A DNA stretch of 36,334 nucleotides from a virus, in IMG/VR virus record IMGVR_UViG_3300042397_000441, positions 1 to 36,334 of that record; one strand, given 5' to 3'. The notes below the pieces were generated by a model, which was not told the DNA's origin, did no database searches, and saw only the letters and a program-made list of their open reading frames with translations. Numbering within the stretch: position 1 is the stretch's first letter; every line of letters starts with the position of its first letter. Of this stretch, positions 7,108 through 16,638 are shown piece by piece. A program made the position numbers and the translations under genes.

Positions 7108-9320
7108 TGGCATACGCAGTAAAATATATAATAAATACAGCTAGTAAAAGCAACGTTAATAGCACAGTTTATCTTTACGAAGATGGATATGTTGGAAGCA
7201 CTATAGAATATCAAGCTACAGGTCTACAATTAGAATATATTCCTAATAGTGATGATACGTTTGAGCCTATTTATGTTAGTCAATTAAATGTGTCTATTGA
7301 CGTTACTGATAACATAGCAAATATGCCAAATTTTACAACTTTAAACGATAGAAAATATTTTGTTAAGGTTGTATCAGGAGGTGTTACAGATTTTCAAGGA
7401 TGGTCTATAAGTGATGATGTTCAGTTTTCTTTTAATACAGGTAGAAAAGAACTATCTTTTAGTGCTATAGATGGGTTGGGTATGTTAGAAAGAATTAAAT
7501 ACGACTTACCTAACACAATATACTTAACACAAGTACAAAAAGCAATTACTTTTATAAAAGATTGTTTATTAGAATTAGAATATCCATTAGATTACGATAT
7601 AATTACTGGCGTAAGTTTTTATGCCGAAGGGATGACTAATAGAACAGGCAATTTAAACGCTGATCCATTAGACCAAACTTATATAAATTATGCTACAATA
7701 GTTAATGACAAACAAGAAACATTAAACTGTTTAGAGATTTTAACTATGATAACTAAAAGTTTTGGAGCAAGATTGTTTCAAGCTAATGGTAATTGGCATA
7801 TAGTATCTTTAACTCAGTTTGCACAAGAGTCTTATTATGTTACTATCTATAATAGCGATGGAACAATAAGCGGTAATGATGTATATGATGTGAAAGGTAT
7901 AATTGAAGGATATTCAGGAAATGATACAGGATTATATTTTGTAGATAATAGTCAATTTAAGTTAATTAGAAAAGGTTATAACAAAATTAGATTTAACAAG
8001 ACTATTGAAAACCCTAGTAATTATGCTACAAACTGGGATTTAAAGATATATGAATATGTTTCACCAACAGTAAGTAATGCTTTTGGATGGACACAAGTAA
8101 GAAATGGTGGTACTAATTATGTAAAGCCTTATCCTGAAAGAAAGTATAACTCTTTTATTTTAAGCCATGACTTAACTGTAAATCCTTTTTATGTTTCTGT
8201 ATCTCCTAATAATCTACCAAATGTTAACTCAAGTGATATATTTAAGATAGGATTTGATATTGTAGGATTAGGTACTCCTGCTGGTGGACCAGAAGCTTTG
8301 TTTATATTAAAAATACAAGTTAATCCTGCGACAGGTCCTTCTTATTTCTTAGATAATAACAAAGCATGGAAAGAAGCAGTTAATACAGGAGATAACTATT
8401 ATTTTGAGGCTTTTAATCCTGCTGACCCAAAAGCTAATGTAAATGTAACAACTCCTGTTTGTCCAATAACTGGTCAGCTTGTAGTAGAACTTATTTTATG
8501 TGACGCTTCAGCTCCATATTGGAAATCTACTATTGCAGGTGCAGATGTAAGTAATTTTAAAATCGATTTACAGTCAACTTTTATAAGCTTAACAACAGAA
8601 AGCTATATTACTAACAATAATGAATATGTGCTTGAAATAGACCTCCCAATGGGCTTTAATGACATAAATGATGGCAAGTATAGCTACAAGGGATTTTTAA
8701 GTAATTCTGCTGGTTTAAACTTAAAGAATTGGTACAGACAGGAATACCCAACAGATATATATAGAAGCCTAAGTGAGTTAGTTGTAAAACAATACTCAAA
8801 CTGCTTAAATAAGAACATTATTAATCTAGATGCTGCATTTATGGGTATGCAAACAGCAGAAGGTAGATTTAGTGGTGCTATGCCTATTAGGGCTGTAGAC
8901 ACCGACCCTACACAAATTAGCGTTAACGACAAGAGATATATAATTGGCAATTCTACTATAGACTTGCCTAATGATGTTATAGCAGCTACTTTACTAGAGG
9001 TAAACCCTAATAATGTATCTACAACAATGACTACTATATATGATAGCAATAAATTATCAACTGCCGAAACAGGCTATGGTCACTTTAGGTCAAATGGTTA
9101 TTTAACTAAGGAATTAGCTTATGCTGCTCCTTTAACAAGCAATTTAATATATCTTGAAGATATAGGAGTGCCAAGTATTGGTGACTTCTTCTATACAAAT
9201 GACTTATTAAATGTAGGCTTTAACGGTGCTAATATTTGGTGGAAGGTATTAGTAACAGATACATACTTTCAAGCTTATAGAATTAGTGGAGCAGGAGAAA
9301 TTTTAGAAACTTATGGATAA
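7107..9320 (+). CDS. Tail-tip / baseplate hub-like protein
   Basis: 737 residues, immediately after the tape measure, where distal tail and tail-associated proteins are encoded. The N-terminal part (LYEDGYVGSTIEYQATGLQLEYIP, then WSISDDVQFSFNTGRKELSFSAIDGLGMLERIKYDLP) resembles the start of hub-like tail proteins of Bacteroidota siphophages. A later segment, LEILTMITKSFGARLFQANGNWHIVSL, is the domain often found in such proteins. The rest is beta-rich and may form carbohydrate-binding or fibre-docking modules. No peptidase motif is evident. The function is inferred from position and overall pattern. Confidence 0.65.
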   Translation: MAYAVKYIINTASKSNVNSTVYLYEDGYVGSTIEYQATGLQLEYIPNSDDTFEPIYVSQLNVSIDVTDNIANMPNFTTLNDRKYFVKVVSGGVTDFQGWSISDDVQFSFNTGRKELSFSAIDGLGMLERIKYDLPNTIYLTQVQKAITFIKDCLLELEYPLDYDIITGVSFYAEGMTNRTGNLNADPLDQTYINYATIVNDKQETLNCLEILTMITKSFGARLFQANGNWHIVSLTQFAQESYYVTIYNSDGTISGNDVYDVKGIIEGYSGNDTGLYFVDNSQFKLIRKGYNKIRFNKTIENPSNYATNWDLKIYEYVSPTVSNAFGWTQVRNGGTNYVKPYPERKYNSFILSHDLTVNPFYVSVSPNNLPNVNSSDIFKIGFDIVGLGTPAGGPEALFILKIQVNPATGPSYFLDNNKAWKEAVNTGDNYYFEAFNPADPKANVNVTTPVCPITGQLVVELILCDASAPYWKSTIAGADVSNFKIDLQSTFISLTTESYITNNNEYVLEIDLPMGFNDINDGKYSYKGFLSNSAGLNLKNWYRQEYPTDIYRSLSELVVKQYSNCLNKNIINLDAAFMGMQTAEGRFSGAMPIRAVDTDPTQISVNDKRYIIGNSTIDLPNDVIAATLLEVNPNNVSTTMTTIYDSNKLSTAETGYGHFRSNGYLTKELAYAAPLTSNLIYLEDIGVPSIGDFFYTNDLLNVGFNGANIWWKVLVTDTYFQAYRISGAGEILETYG

Positions 9321-9335
9321 TATAAAATATAAATA

Positions 9336-10046
9336 ATGGCATCAGTAATAAACGGAACGAACATAGTTCTATACCAATATAATGCTACAACTGGTCTTTC
9401 AGTACCTTTTGGTGCAGCTACAAACTGTTCTTTTGAGGTTTCAGTAGATCAGAAGGAAGTAACATCTCAAAGTTCTGCATGGTTTAAAGAGTTTAAGAAT
9501 GACGTAGCTTCATGGTCTATTAACGCTGATGGATTTGTTGCTTTAAGCGACTATTCTTACTTATTCTTAGCTAACCTTCAGTTGACAAGACAACCTATCT
9601 TAATCAAGTTCCAAGTGGATAATGACAATGGGGATGGTAGTGGTACTCTAGGATACTCTGTATTCACAGGATTAGCCAATTTAAGCTCACTTAGTTTAAG
9701 TGCAGGGGTAGAGGCAGCATCAACATATAGCGTGTCATTACAAGGCTCTGGTGCTTATACAATATCAGGTACACAAACTACTCCTACAGGTGTAGTTGTG
9801 GTAGGTGGTAACGTAGTAATGTTTGACTATACTGCTGCAGGTGGAGAAACAACTGTAACTTTCTCAGGTTCTATTGGTAAGGTTTGCGTAAGTGTTTCAA
9901 GGGGTGGTGTTGAGGTTAGAGGTATTGCTACTTCAGGTGTACCTACAGGTGAGAATGTAACCTTTAACGCATCTACAGGAGTCATTACCTTTGCAACGGC
10001 TAGAGCATTGGCTGCTGATGAGTTTATTAGAGCAATTTTTAAATAG
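9336..10046 (+). CDS. Second tail-tube-like protein with an added C-terminal domain
   Basis: 236 residues. Residues 1-150 align with the tail tube protein at 3598-4035: INGTNIV against FNGTNLV, TNCSFEVSVDQKEVTSQSSAW against TSCSLSVSVDLPDSTTKSSQG, ASWSINADG against KSWSLTTDG, and TYSVSLQGSGAYT against TYSVSFTGTGALT. Residues about 155-236 form a separate beta-rich domain (VVVVGGNVVMFDYTAAGG, then FATARALAADEFIRAIFK). It is placed between the tail-tip and fibre genes, so it may form a tail-tip ring or decorate the tube. It probably arose by duplication of the tube gene, but the role is inference. Confidence 0.7.
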   Translation: MASVINGTNIVLYQYNATTGLSVPFGAATNCSFEVSVDQKEVTSQSSAWFKEFKNDVASWSINADGFVALSDYSYLFLANLQLTRQPILIKFQVDNDNGDGSGTLGYSVFTGLANLSSLSLSAGVEAASTYSVSLQGSGAYTISGTQTTPTGVVVVGGNVVMFDYTAAGGETTVTFSGSIGKVCVSVSRGGVEVRGIATSGVPTGENVTFNASTGVITFATARALAADEFIRAIFK

Positions 10047-10056
10047 AAATTAGAAC

Positions 10057-11784
10057 ATGAGTAATCAATTACAAATAACTGGAGATTTAAAGGTAAAGTC
10101 ATTAACTGGGGCATTAACAGCAACTGCTGGAGTAGTTAGCTCTGTTCCTTTAGGTACTGCAAATGGTGTAGCTACTTTAGGTGCTGATGGTAAAGTACCA
10201 TCTGCTCAGTTACCTACTTTGGCTTCTTCTTATAAGGGAACTTGGAATGCTGCTACTAATACACCAACTATTGCTGATGGAGTAGGTACGGCAGGAGATT
10301 ATTACTTAGTTAGTACAGGTGGTACTTTTAATGGTGTTGTTTATGTTGCAGGTAATACAATTATATATTCAGGAACTGTTTGGCAAAAAGCTGGTGGTGG
10401 AAGTGGTACAGTAACTTCGGTTGGTCTTTCTGCTCCTGCTGCTTTTTCTATTACAGGATCACCAATTACAGGTGCAGGTACTTTAGCAATAGCTGGTGCA
10501 GGTACTGCTAATGACTATATAAAAGGAGATGGCACTTTAGGGCTATTTAGCACCGCAGCAATCGCTACAATAACTGGTGGAGCATCTACCATAGCTACAA
10601 GCAATTTAGACACCTCAAAGGCTTTAAATTCAAATTCTAGTGGCAAGGTTGTAGCTAATATAACAACAGCTACCGAATTATCATATTTAAGCGGTGTAAG
10701 TTCAAACGTACAGACTCAATTAGATGGCAAAGGTCCTTCTTATACTTTAGGAAGTGTTAGTTCATCACCTACAAGCGTATTGGTTATTACTGGTAGCGGT
10801 GCACCTGTTAACGGCTCTTTGACATTTACTGTTAATCAATCTTCAGCAAGTCAAAATGGTTATCTTTCATCTACTGATTGGAATACATTTAACAATAAAC
10901 AAAGTACAATTTCTTTAACTGCAAATAGAGCAGTAAGTTCTAATAGCGGAGGTGCATTAGTAGCTAGTATTACAACTGCAACGGAATTGGCATACCTTAA
11001 TGGTGTTACTTCAAATGTTCAAACGCAATTAGATAGCAAAGCAGGTACGTTTACATTGGGTAGCGTAAGTTCTTCTCCTAGTGGGGTTTTATCTATTACA
11101 GGTTCAGGTGGTGTTGTTAATGGTTCACTAACATTTACTTTAGCACAGGCATCTGCAAGTACTTCAGGTTACCTATCAAGTACTGATTGGAATACTTTTA
11201 ATAATTCCGCAACAGGTAGCTACTTGCCTTTAGCAGGTGGTTCACTTACAGGTAGTTTGACAATAAACGATGGCAACCAACTTAATTTAGGACAAGGTGG
11301 TTCAAGTAATGTGCCTATTGACTTTTATAGTTCTAACTTTGGTTCAGGCTATGAAGGTAGAATAATGGGTAATAATAGTGATGGGAATACTCATTTTTAT
11401 AGTAGAAATAATAATGCATCATTTACAGATATAGGATATTTTAATGATAGTGGTATGTATATTACATACTATGGTTCTTATTCAGATATAAGACTAAAAG
11501 ATGTAATTGAAACTAATCCTAATATAGATTTAGATGGGATAGATGTAATTAAATACACTTTAAAGTCTAATCCTACTTTGGTAAGATATGGTTATTCAGC
11601 ACAACAAGTTCAGTCTGTTTTGCCTGACTTAGTAACCTTAAACACAAGAATTGATGGCAATAATGAAGATGCTACTTTGATGCTAAACTATAATGATTTG
11701 TATGTTTTAAAGATAGCTGCATTAGAAAAGAAACTAACAGAATTAAGCCAAGAAGTGGCTAAATTAAAAGGAAGTAATAATTAA
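10057..11784 (+). CDS. Tail fibre with C-terminal S74 intramolecular chaperone
   Basis: 575 residues. The N-terminal half holds low-complexity fibre modules: GTANGVATLGADGKVPSAQLP, GTVTSVGLSAPAAF, and two copies of a TATELxYLxGVxSNVQTQLD-type module. The repeated LSSTDWNTFNN module follows. From about residue 474 there is an S74 chaperone domain, recognised by SDIRLKDVIE, the GYSAQQVQSVLPDLV segment, NYNDLYVLKIAALEKKL and a final coiled coil. By family knowledge this domain trimerises the fibre and then cleaves itself off next to the SDIRLK motif. It is likely a receptor-binding or side fibre. Confidence 0.85.
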   Translation: MSNQLQITGDLKVKSLTGALTATAGVVSSVPLGTANGVATLGADGKVPSAQLPTLASSYKGTWNAATNTPTIADGVGTAGDYYLVSTGGTFNGVVYVAGNTIIYSGTVWQKAGGGSGTVTSVGLSAPAAFSITGSPITGAGTLAIAGAGTANDYIKGDGTLGLFSTAAIATITGGASTIATSNLDTSKALNSNSSGKVVANITTATELSYLSGVSSNVQTQLDGKGPSYTLGSVSSSPTSVLVITGSGAPVNGSLTFTVNQSSASQNGYLSSTDWNTFNNKQSTISLTANRAVSSNSGGALVASITTATELAYLNGVTSNVQTQLDSKAGTFTLGSVSSSPSGVLSITGSGGVVNGSLTFTLAQASASTSGYLSSTDWNTFNNSATGSYLPLAGGSLTGSLTINDGNQLNLGQGGSSNVPIDFYSSNFGSGYEGRIMGNNSDGNTHFYSRNNNASFTDIGYFNDSGMYITYYGSYSDIRLKDVIETNPNIDLDGIDVIKYTLKSNPTLVRYGYSAQQVQSVLPDLVTLNTRIDGNNEDATLMLNYNDLYVLKIAALEKKLTELSQEVAKLKGSNN

Positions 11785-11785
11785 G

Positions 11786-11793
11786 TAAATTTG
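11786..11793 (+). promoter_or_regulatory. Bacteroidota-type -7 promoter element in the fibre block
   Basis: TAAATTTG followed by TAAAAATTAT lies 16 nt before the ATG at 11809, and directly after the fibre stop. It matches the other late elements and may boost the long fibre operon. Confidence 0.6.
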
Positions 11794-11808
11794 TAAAAAT
11801 TATAGATA

Positions 11809-12180
11809 ATGGCTTGTGCTCAAACAAATGCTGACTTTAGACCAGCGAATTACAATATACAGATATGGAGAAATGATACTTGGAGTCAAGTATTCTTATT
11901 GACTGCTAATACAGTACCTATTAGTTTAGTAGGTGCTGAGGTAGAAATCCAAGTGCGTAAAAAGCCTAATAGCGATAATGCTGAGTTAACCTTAACGGAA
12001 CTTGCAGGTGGTGGTATTGTTGTGGGTGGAGTTAACAATAACCAGATCACAATCAATAAGCAAGTAGATATTGCTGCAGGAACGTATGTTTACGATATGG
12101 TTGTATTGTTCCCTAGTGGAAACGAAAAGACCTATATATGGGGTAACTTTATTGTTTACGAAGATATAACCAAATTATAA
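11809..12180 (+). CDS. Small beta-rich fibre/baseplate accessory protein
   Basis: 123 residues. It has an Ig-like or baseplate-upper-protein-like layout: FRPANYNIQIWRNDTWSQVFLL, then VEIQVRKKPNSDNAEL, a GGGIVVGGVNNNQITI turn region, and AAGTYVYDMVVLFPSGNEKTYIWGNFIV. Proteins of this layout are common beside tail fibres, where they attach fibres to the tail tip. No enzyme motif. It has its own promoter, and its stop overlaps the start of the long fibre gene, so the two are likely made together and may interact. Confidence 0.6.
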   Translation: MACAQTNADFRPANYNIQIWRNDTWSQVFLLTANTVPISLVGAEVEIQVRKKPNSDNAELTLTELAGGGIVVGGVNNNQITINKQVDIAAGTYVYDMVVLFPSGNEKTYIWGNFIVYEDITKL

Positions 12181-15100
12181 TGAGTACAGAAATCACAATA
12201 AATCAAGACATTGTAGAAATAAACGTAACCGAACAGGTTGTAACAATAGAAGCTCCGTCAGGGGCTTATCCTTTGCCTAATTTAGTTAGTTCGGTATTTG
12301 GTAGAGTTGGTAACGTAGTGGCTCAAGAAGGAGATTACACCTTAACTCAAATTGGGGATGTAACTTTGACAAGTCCTTCTAATGGTCAAGTATTAAAATA
12401 CAATGGAACTGCTTGGGTAAATAGCAGCGATACAGACACAGGATTGACTTCGGTAGGGTTATCTATGCCAAGTGCTTTTAGTGTCGCTAATAGCCCTTTA
12501 ACGGCTAATGGAACGCTATCGGTAACTGGAGCAGGCAACGCTACACAATATGTAAGGGGTGATGGTACTTTAGCTGATTTCCCTACATCAACAGGTGGGG
12601 GAAGTTCGGTTTCTTACTATCTTAACTCAAGTGTAAGTCAAGGTACAATAGGAGGTAATGCTTATAGACAATTAAGCAAAACACCTATAAGTGGTGCAGG
12701 AACAGATATTACTGCTTCAACTAATGGTTACATAGCGAGTTACATAACTGATGCAAATGACCCTTCTTTATTGGAAGTACCTGCTGGTAACTTTAATTGT
12801 GAGTTTTATTTTAGTGTAAACTCAAATAATCACAATCCTTATTTTTATGCAGAGCTTTATAAGTATGATGGCACTAATTTTACTTTAATAGGAAGTAGCC
12901 AAAGCGTACCTGAATATTTAACTAATGGTACAACTTTAAGTCCTTATTATTTTGCTATCCCTGTTACTCAAACTACTTTAGCAATAACTGATAGAATAGC
13001 AATTAGAATATATGTAAATGTGGATACAAGAGTAGTTACTTTACACACCGAGAACAATCATTTGTGTCAAGTAGTTACAACCTTTTCAAAGGGATTAACT
13101 TCGTTAAATAACTTAACAAGACAAGTACAATTTTTAGCGACAGGCACAAGTGGAACTGATTTTAACATATCAAGTTCAACTGCTACACATACTTTTAACT
13201 TACCAACGGCTTCGGCTACAAATAGAGGTTTATTGTCAAGTGCGGATTGGACAACTTTTAATTCAAAGCAAAACGCTTTAACTAATCCGGTAACGGGTAC
13301 GGGTACAACAAACGCCTTGCCTAAATTTACAGGTGCAAGTGCAATAGGTAATTCTAATGTAACTGATAGTGGTACTTTAATAACTTTAGGTTCTAATAGT
13401 TTTTTAAATGGTAGTGTTGGAATTGGAGCTACAATTGCAACAGGAACATCTTTAAATATTGGTAAAACCATAACAGGTTCAACTGATGCAACAGGATTAT
13501 TACAACAAGGCAATGTTTTATCGGATGTAACAACAATTGCAAATGGATTTTTAAATATTTTAAATACACAAGCAGCATCATTTACTTTAAGTAATTATTT
13601 TCATTTTAGAACTACTCAAGGTACAATAGGTGCAGGTTCGACTATTACACTGCAAGTAGGTTTTCTTGCAGGTTCTAATTTAACAGGTGCTACAACAAAC
13701 TATGGCTTTAGAGGTGCTATTCCAAGTGGTACTAACAGATGGAATATCTATATGGATGGAACTGCTAACAACTATATGGCGGGAAGTTTGGGTATTGGTT
13801 CTTTAGCTATAACGGGTTTTAGTTTAAATGTTGGTAAAAGTATTACGGGTGGAATTGATTCTACCGGTATAAATCAACAAGGTTTAGTTTTATCCGATGT
13901 AACAAGTAGTGCAAGTGGTTTTTATAACCAATTAACTACTCAAGCTGCTTCTTTTGCATTAACAACTTATTTTCATTATAGAACCGCACAAGGTGCAATT
14001 GGTGCCGGTTCATCTATTGGCACTCAAATAGGTTTTCATGCGGGTTCAAATTTAGTAGGTGCGACAATAAACTACGGATTTAGAGGTGCTATTCCATCAG
14101 GTACTAATCGTTGGAATCTTTATATGGATGGAACTGCTAACAACTATATGGCAGGTTCTTTGGGTATTGGCACTACAAGTTTAACAAATCATACTTTAAG
14201 TTTAGGTAAAACAATTACAGGTGGTACAACTGCAACTGCTATTAATAGTCAAGGGCAAGTGCAATCCGATGTAACTGCAACTGCTTTATATAATTCAACT
14301 TTTGCAAATACTCAAGCTGCATCATTTACTTTAGGTTCACTTGTTCATTACATTGCACAACAAGGTACTTTTGGTGCAGGTTCAACAGTTAGTTTTCAAG
14401 TTGGATTTAATGTAAACCCATCATTAATAGGTGCAACTACAAACTATGGTTTTAGAGGGCAGATTCCAAGTGGTGCAAATCGTTGGAACTTATATATGGA
14501 TGGAACTGCTGCTAACTATTTAGCAGGTGATACTGCAATAGGAACAACTACTTTAGGTACTGCAACAATGTTAACAATTGGTGGTACTGAAACTGCGGTT
14601 AGTGCAATAAGTAGAGGTCAATTAATTAATACTACTTTAGTAGCATCTGCTAATAATGATGTACTTGTTGGATTAGATATTGCTCCAACATTTACTAATG
14701 GAGCTTTTACAGGAGTAACAAATGCAGCAATTAGAGTAGGTGGTAATATTATAAATAATAGTGGTTTTTCTTATTCAATAGGAACAAATGCGAATCCTTT
14801 TTCTACTATAAATGCAGTAAATTATCTTAGTCCTGCTAGTTTAATTTTAGGTGCAGCTCAAAATTTATTCTTACAAGCAGGTAGTACTACTGCATTACAA
14901 ATATTTCAAAGTACAAGAAACGTATTAATTCAAAACGGAGGTACATTCACAGATGCAGGATTTAGATTAGATGTAAATGGTACTACTCGTTTACAATCCG
15001 ATGCACTTATAAACGGACTTACAGTTGGTAGAGGTGCAAATAATATTACTACAAATACATTTGTTGGTTTTACTTCAGGAAGTTCAATTACATCAGGAGA

Positions 15101-15725
15101 TTTTCATACTGCAATAGGATATCAAGCATTACAAAATAATAATACAGGACAATCAAATACCGCAATAGGGTATCAAGCATTAATTGCAAATACAACAGGT
15201 TCTAATAATACAGGATGTGGTCTTTGGAGTTTAAGAAATAATACAACAGGTAGCTTAAATACAGGAGTAGGTCAAGGTGCAGGTAATAATAATACAACAG
15301 GTAGTGCTAATGTATTTGTTGGTACAGGAGCAGGGCGTACTATTACAGGTGGTAGTACTTTACTAACTATTGCTAATAACTCTATTTTTATTGGTCAAGA
15401 TACAAGAGCAGCAGCAGATAATCAATCTAATCAAATTGTAATAGGATACCAATCAACAGGATTAGGAAGTAGTACAACAGTAATAGGTAATACTTCAACA
15501 ACATTAACTGCTCTTTATGGTAGTGTTATTGCAAATGGTACATCTATAAATGCTTCAGCAGTATTACAAGCAGATAGCACAACAAAAGGATTCTTACCTC
15601 CAAGAATGACTACAACGCAAAAGAATGCGATAGCTTCTCCTGCAACAGGCTTGGTAGTATTTGATACAACATTAGGCAAACTTTGCGTATTCGCTGGAAC
15701 TTGGCAAACAATAACATCAATTTAA
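12180..15725 (+). CDS. Long tail fibre with three exact-length repeats and YadA-like head repeats
   Basis: 1181 residues. The N-terminus shares the TSVGLSMPSAFSVANSPLT, YVRGDGTL and LSSADWTTFNSKQ modules with the upstream fibre. Residues 411-534, 535-658 and 659-782 are three tandem 124-residue repeats, each holding a QAASFxL segment, GFRGxIPSGxNRWNxYMDGTA and ending near NYMA/NYLA. A YadA-head-like left-handed helix repeat follows at about 975-1057 (NNTGQSNTAIGYQAL, NTTGSNNTG, NNTTGSANVFVG). The C-terminus (KGFLPPRMTTTQKNAI, VFDTTLGKLCVFAGTWQ) is a typical fibre end in Bacteroidota phages. It is the probable main receptor-binding or central fibre. Confidence 0.82.
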   Translation: MSTEITINQDIVEINVTEQVVTIEAPSGAYPLPNLVSSVFGRVGNVVAQEGDYTLTQIGDVTLTSPSNGQVLKYNGTAWVNSSDTDTGLTSVGLSMPSAFSVANSPLTANGTLSVTGAGNATQYVRGDGTLADFPTSTGGGSSVSYYLNSSVSQGTIGGNAYRQLSKTPISGAGTDITASTNGYIASYITDANDPSLLEVPAGNFNCEFYFSVNSNNHNPYFYAELYKYDGTNFTLIGSSQSVPEYLTNGTTLSPYYFAIPVTQTTLAITDRIAIRIYVNVDTRVVTLHTENNHLCQVVTTFSKGLTSLNNLTRQVQFLATGTSGTDFNISSSTATHTFNLPTASATNRGLLSSADWTTFNSKQNALTNPVTGTGTTNALPKFTGASAIGNSNVTDSGTLITLGSNSFLNGSVGIGATIATGTSLNIGKTITGSTDATGLLQQGNVLSDVTTIANGFLNILNTQAASFTLSNYFHFRTTQGTIGAGSTITLQVGFLAGSNLTGATTNYGFRGAIPSGTNRWNIYMDGTANNYMAGSLGIGSLAITGFSLNVGKSITGGIDSTGINQQGLVLSDVTSSASGFYNQLTTQAASFALTTYFHYRTAQGAIGAGSSIGTQIGFHAGSNLVGATINYGFRGAIPSGTNRWNLYMDGTANNYMAGSLGIGTTSLTNHTLSLGKTITGGTTATAINSQGQVQSDVTATALYNSTFANTQAASFTLGSLVHYIAQQGTFGAGSTVSFQVGFNVNPSLIGATTNYGFRGQIPSGANRWNLYMDGTAANYLAGDTAIGTTTLGTATMLTIGGTETAVSAISRGQLINTTLVASANNDVLVGLDIAPTFTNGAFTGVTNAAIRVGGNIINNSGFSYSIGTNANPFSTINAVNYLSPASLILGAAQNLFLQAGSTTALQIFQSTRNVLIQNGGTFTDAGFRLDVNGTTRLQSDALINGLTVGRGANNITTNTFVGFTSGSSITSGDFHTAIGYQALQNNNTGQSNTAIGYQALIANTTGSNNTGCGLWSLRNNTTGSLNTGVGQGAGNNNTTGSANVFVGTGAGRTITGGSTLLTIANNSIFIGQDTRAAADNQSNQIVIGYQSTGLGSSTTVIGNTSTTLTALYGSVIANGTSINASAVLQADSTTKGFLPPRMTTTQKNAIASPATGLVVFDTTLGKLCVFAGTWQTITSI
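13410..14525 (+). repeat. Three tandem 372-bp coding repeats in the long fibre
   Basis: Units at 13410-13781, 13782-14153 and 14154-14525 are each exactly 372 bp (124 codons) with no length change. They are diverged at the DNA level, least so near the unit ends, around the IPSGTNRW and YMDGTANNYMA codons. Confidence 0.85.
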
Positions 15726-15735
15726 AATAATAATA

Positions 15736-16050
15736 ATGAAAACAATCTCTCCTGTGGTATTCCCACTAAACTTAGGAACGGCTACAATCCTTAACGCTTA
15801 TTGCATCAATGACAATCTAAGCGATTCAGCTACTTTTTACTACGCACTTTTAAGTGATTCTTTAGCACAATTATCTCAAGGTAATTTGACTATGGAAGGT
15901 CAAGACTATGCTGATTGGGTAACAAACGAATATGCTTACAATTGGGTAGCAGAACAAATCGATGTAACAATCACAGGTGATTATGTGCCTGTAGCACCAG
16001 TAGTGGTTGAAGAGCCAGTTATTGAAGCACCTGTAGAAGCTGCTGAATAA
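15736..16050 (+). CDS. Small acidic protein of unknown function after the fibre
   Basis: 104 residues. It starts MKTISPVVFPLNLGTATILNAYCINDNLSDSATFYYALLSD and includes MEGQDYADWVTNEYAYNWVAEQI. It ends in a proline-valine-glutamate tail (VAPVVVEEPVIEAPVEAAE), probably disordered. No signal peptide or membrane segment. Proteins of this kind are often encoded next to fibres in Bacteroidota phages, but I cannot name a function. The stop overlaps the ATG of the next gene (TAATG), so it begins the coupled lysis-region operon. Confidence 0.65.
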   Translation: MKTISPVVFPLNLGTATILNAYCINDNLSDSATFYYALLSDSLAQLSQGNLTMEGQDYADWVTNEYAYNWVAEQIDVTITGDYVPVAPVVVEEPVIEAPVEAAE

Positions 16051-16634
16051 TGAAACACATTAAGGACTATCTAATCATAATCCTTGCATTCTTTGCTATG
16101 GTGTGGCTATACGAGTCATGCCATAGATCAAGTGCTGTTATAGAGTCTGTAAAGACTGATACGGTATATCAAACCAATGTAACCACCAAGTGGAAACAAG
16201 GAAAAGATATACCTTATGTTATTATAGCTACTGATACAGTACATGATTCTGTACAGATTACCGTACATGACACTATACGCATAGTAAACGATTATATGCG
16301 TACTTATGCGTATTCTGACACCATTAAGGTAGATTCTAATACCTTTGTCATCAACGACACTATAAGCCAAAATAAGATCCAATCAAGGGGATTTGAGGCT
16401 AAAATAACCGAAAAAACCATACTTACCACCATTACTAAGGCAGCTAAAGCTAAGAATACCCTTTATTTGGGCTTTAGAGGCGATTTAAGCGAGTCTAATG
16501 GCTTAGAGGTACTAAGTCCTGGAATCATGCTTAATGCCAAAAATAAGGCTCTAATAGGTCTTAGTGTAAATATTAATAAAAACTTTAATATAGGCTACTC
16601 AGGTAGTGTATATTTTAAAATAGGTAAAAAGTAA
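16050..16634 (+). CDS. Membrane-anchored protein with periplasmic beta-rich domain
   Basis: 194 residues. One N-terminal membrane helix (YLIIILAFFAMVWLYES, residues 7-23) followed by a Cys at 25. A region rich in T, D and V then repeats short VHDT/VHDTI-like strands (DTVHDSVQITVHDTIRIV). The C-terminal third (LYLGFRGDLS, GLEVLSPGIMLNAKNKALIGLSVNIN, NIGYSGSVYFKIG) looks like outer-membrane-barrel-like strands. One membrane anchor plus a long periplasmic part would suit an envelope-spanning lysis or structural protein such as a spanin analogue. The family is not certain. Confidence 0.6.
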   Translation: MKHIKDYLIIILAFFAMVWLYESCHRSSAVIESVKTDTVYQTNVTTKWKQGKDIPYVIIATDTVHDSVQITVHDTIRIVNDYMRTYAYSDTIKVDSNTFVINDTISQNKIQSRGFEAKITEKTILTTITKAAKAKNTLYLGFRGDLSESNGLEVLSPGIMLNAKNKALIGLSVNINKNFNIGYSGSVYFKIGKK

Positions 16635-16638
16635 GTAA

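Noticed and set aside
8684-9049. A 121-residue minus-strand frame inside the tail-tip gene
   Set aside because: Hydrophobic product arises from the reverse of the plus-strand codons; no independent support.
13067-13513. A 148-residue minus-strand frame inside the long fibre
   Set aside because: It lies opposite the repeat-rich fibre gene, has no start signal, and its low-complexity product reflects the fibre codon pattern.
13410-15350. CRISPR array or variable-repeat (DGR) region in the fibre
   Set aside because: Repeats are in-frame protein repeats of 372 bp or YadA-like motifs; no short repeat-spacer structure and no reverse transcriptase or template repeat is present.
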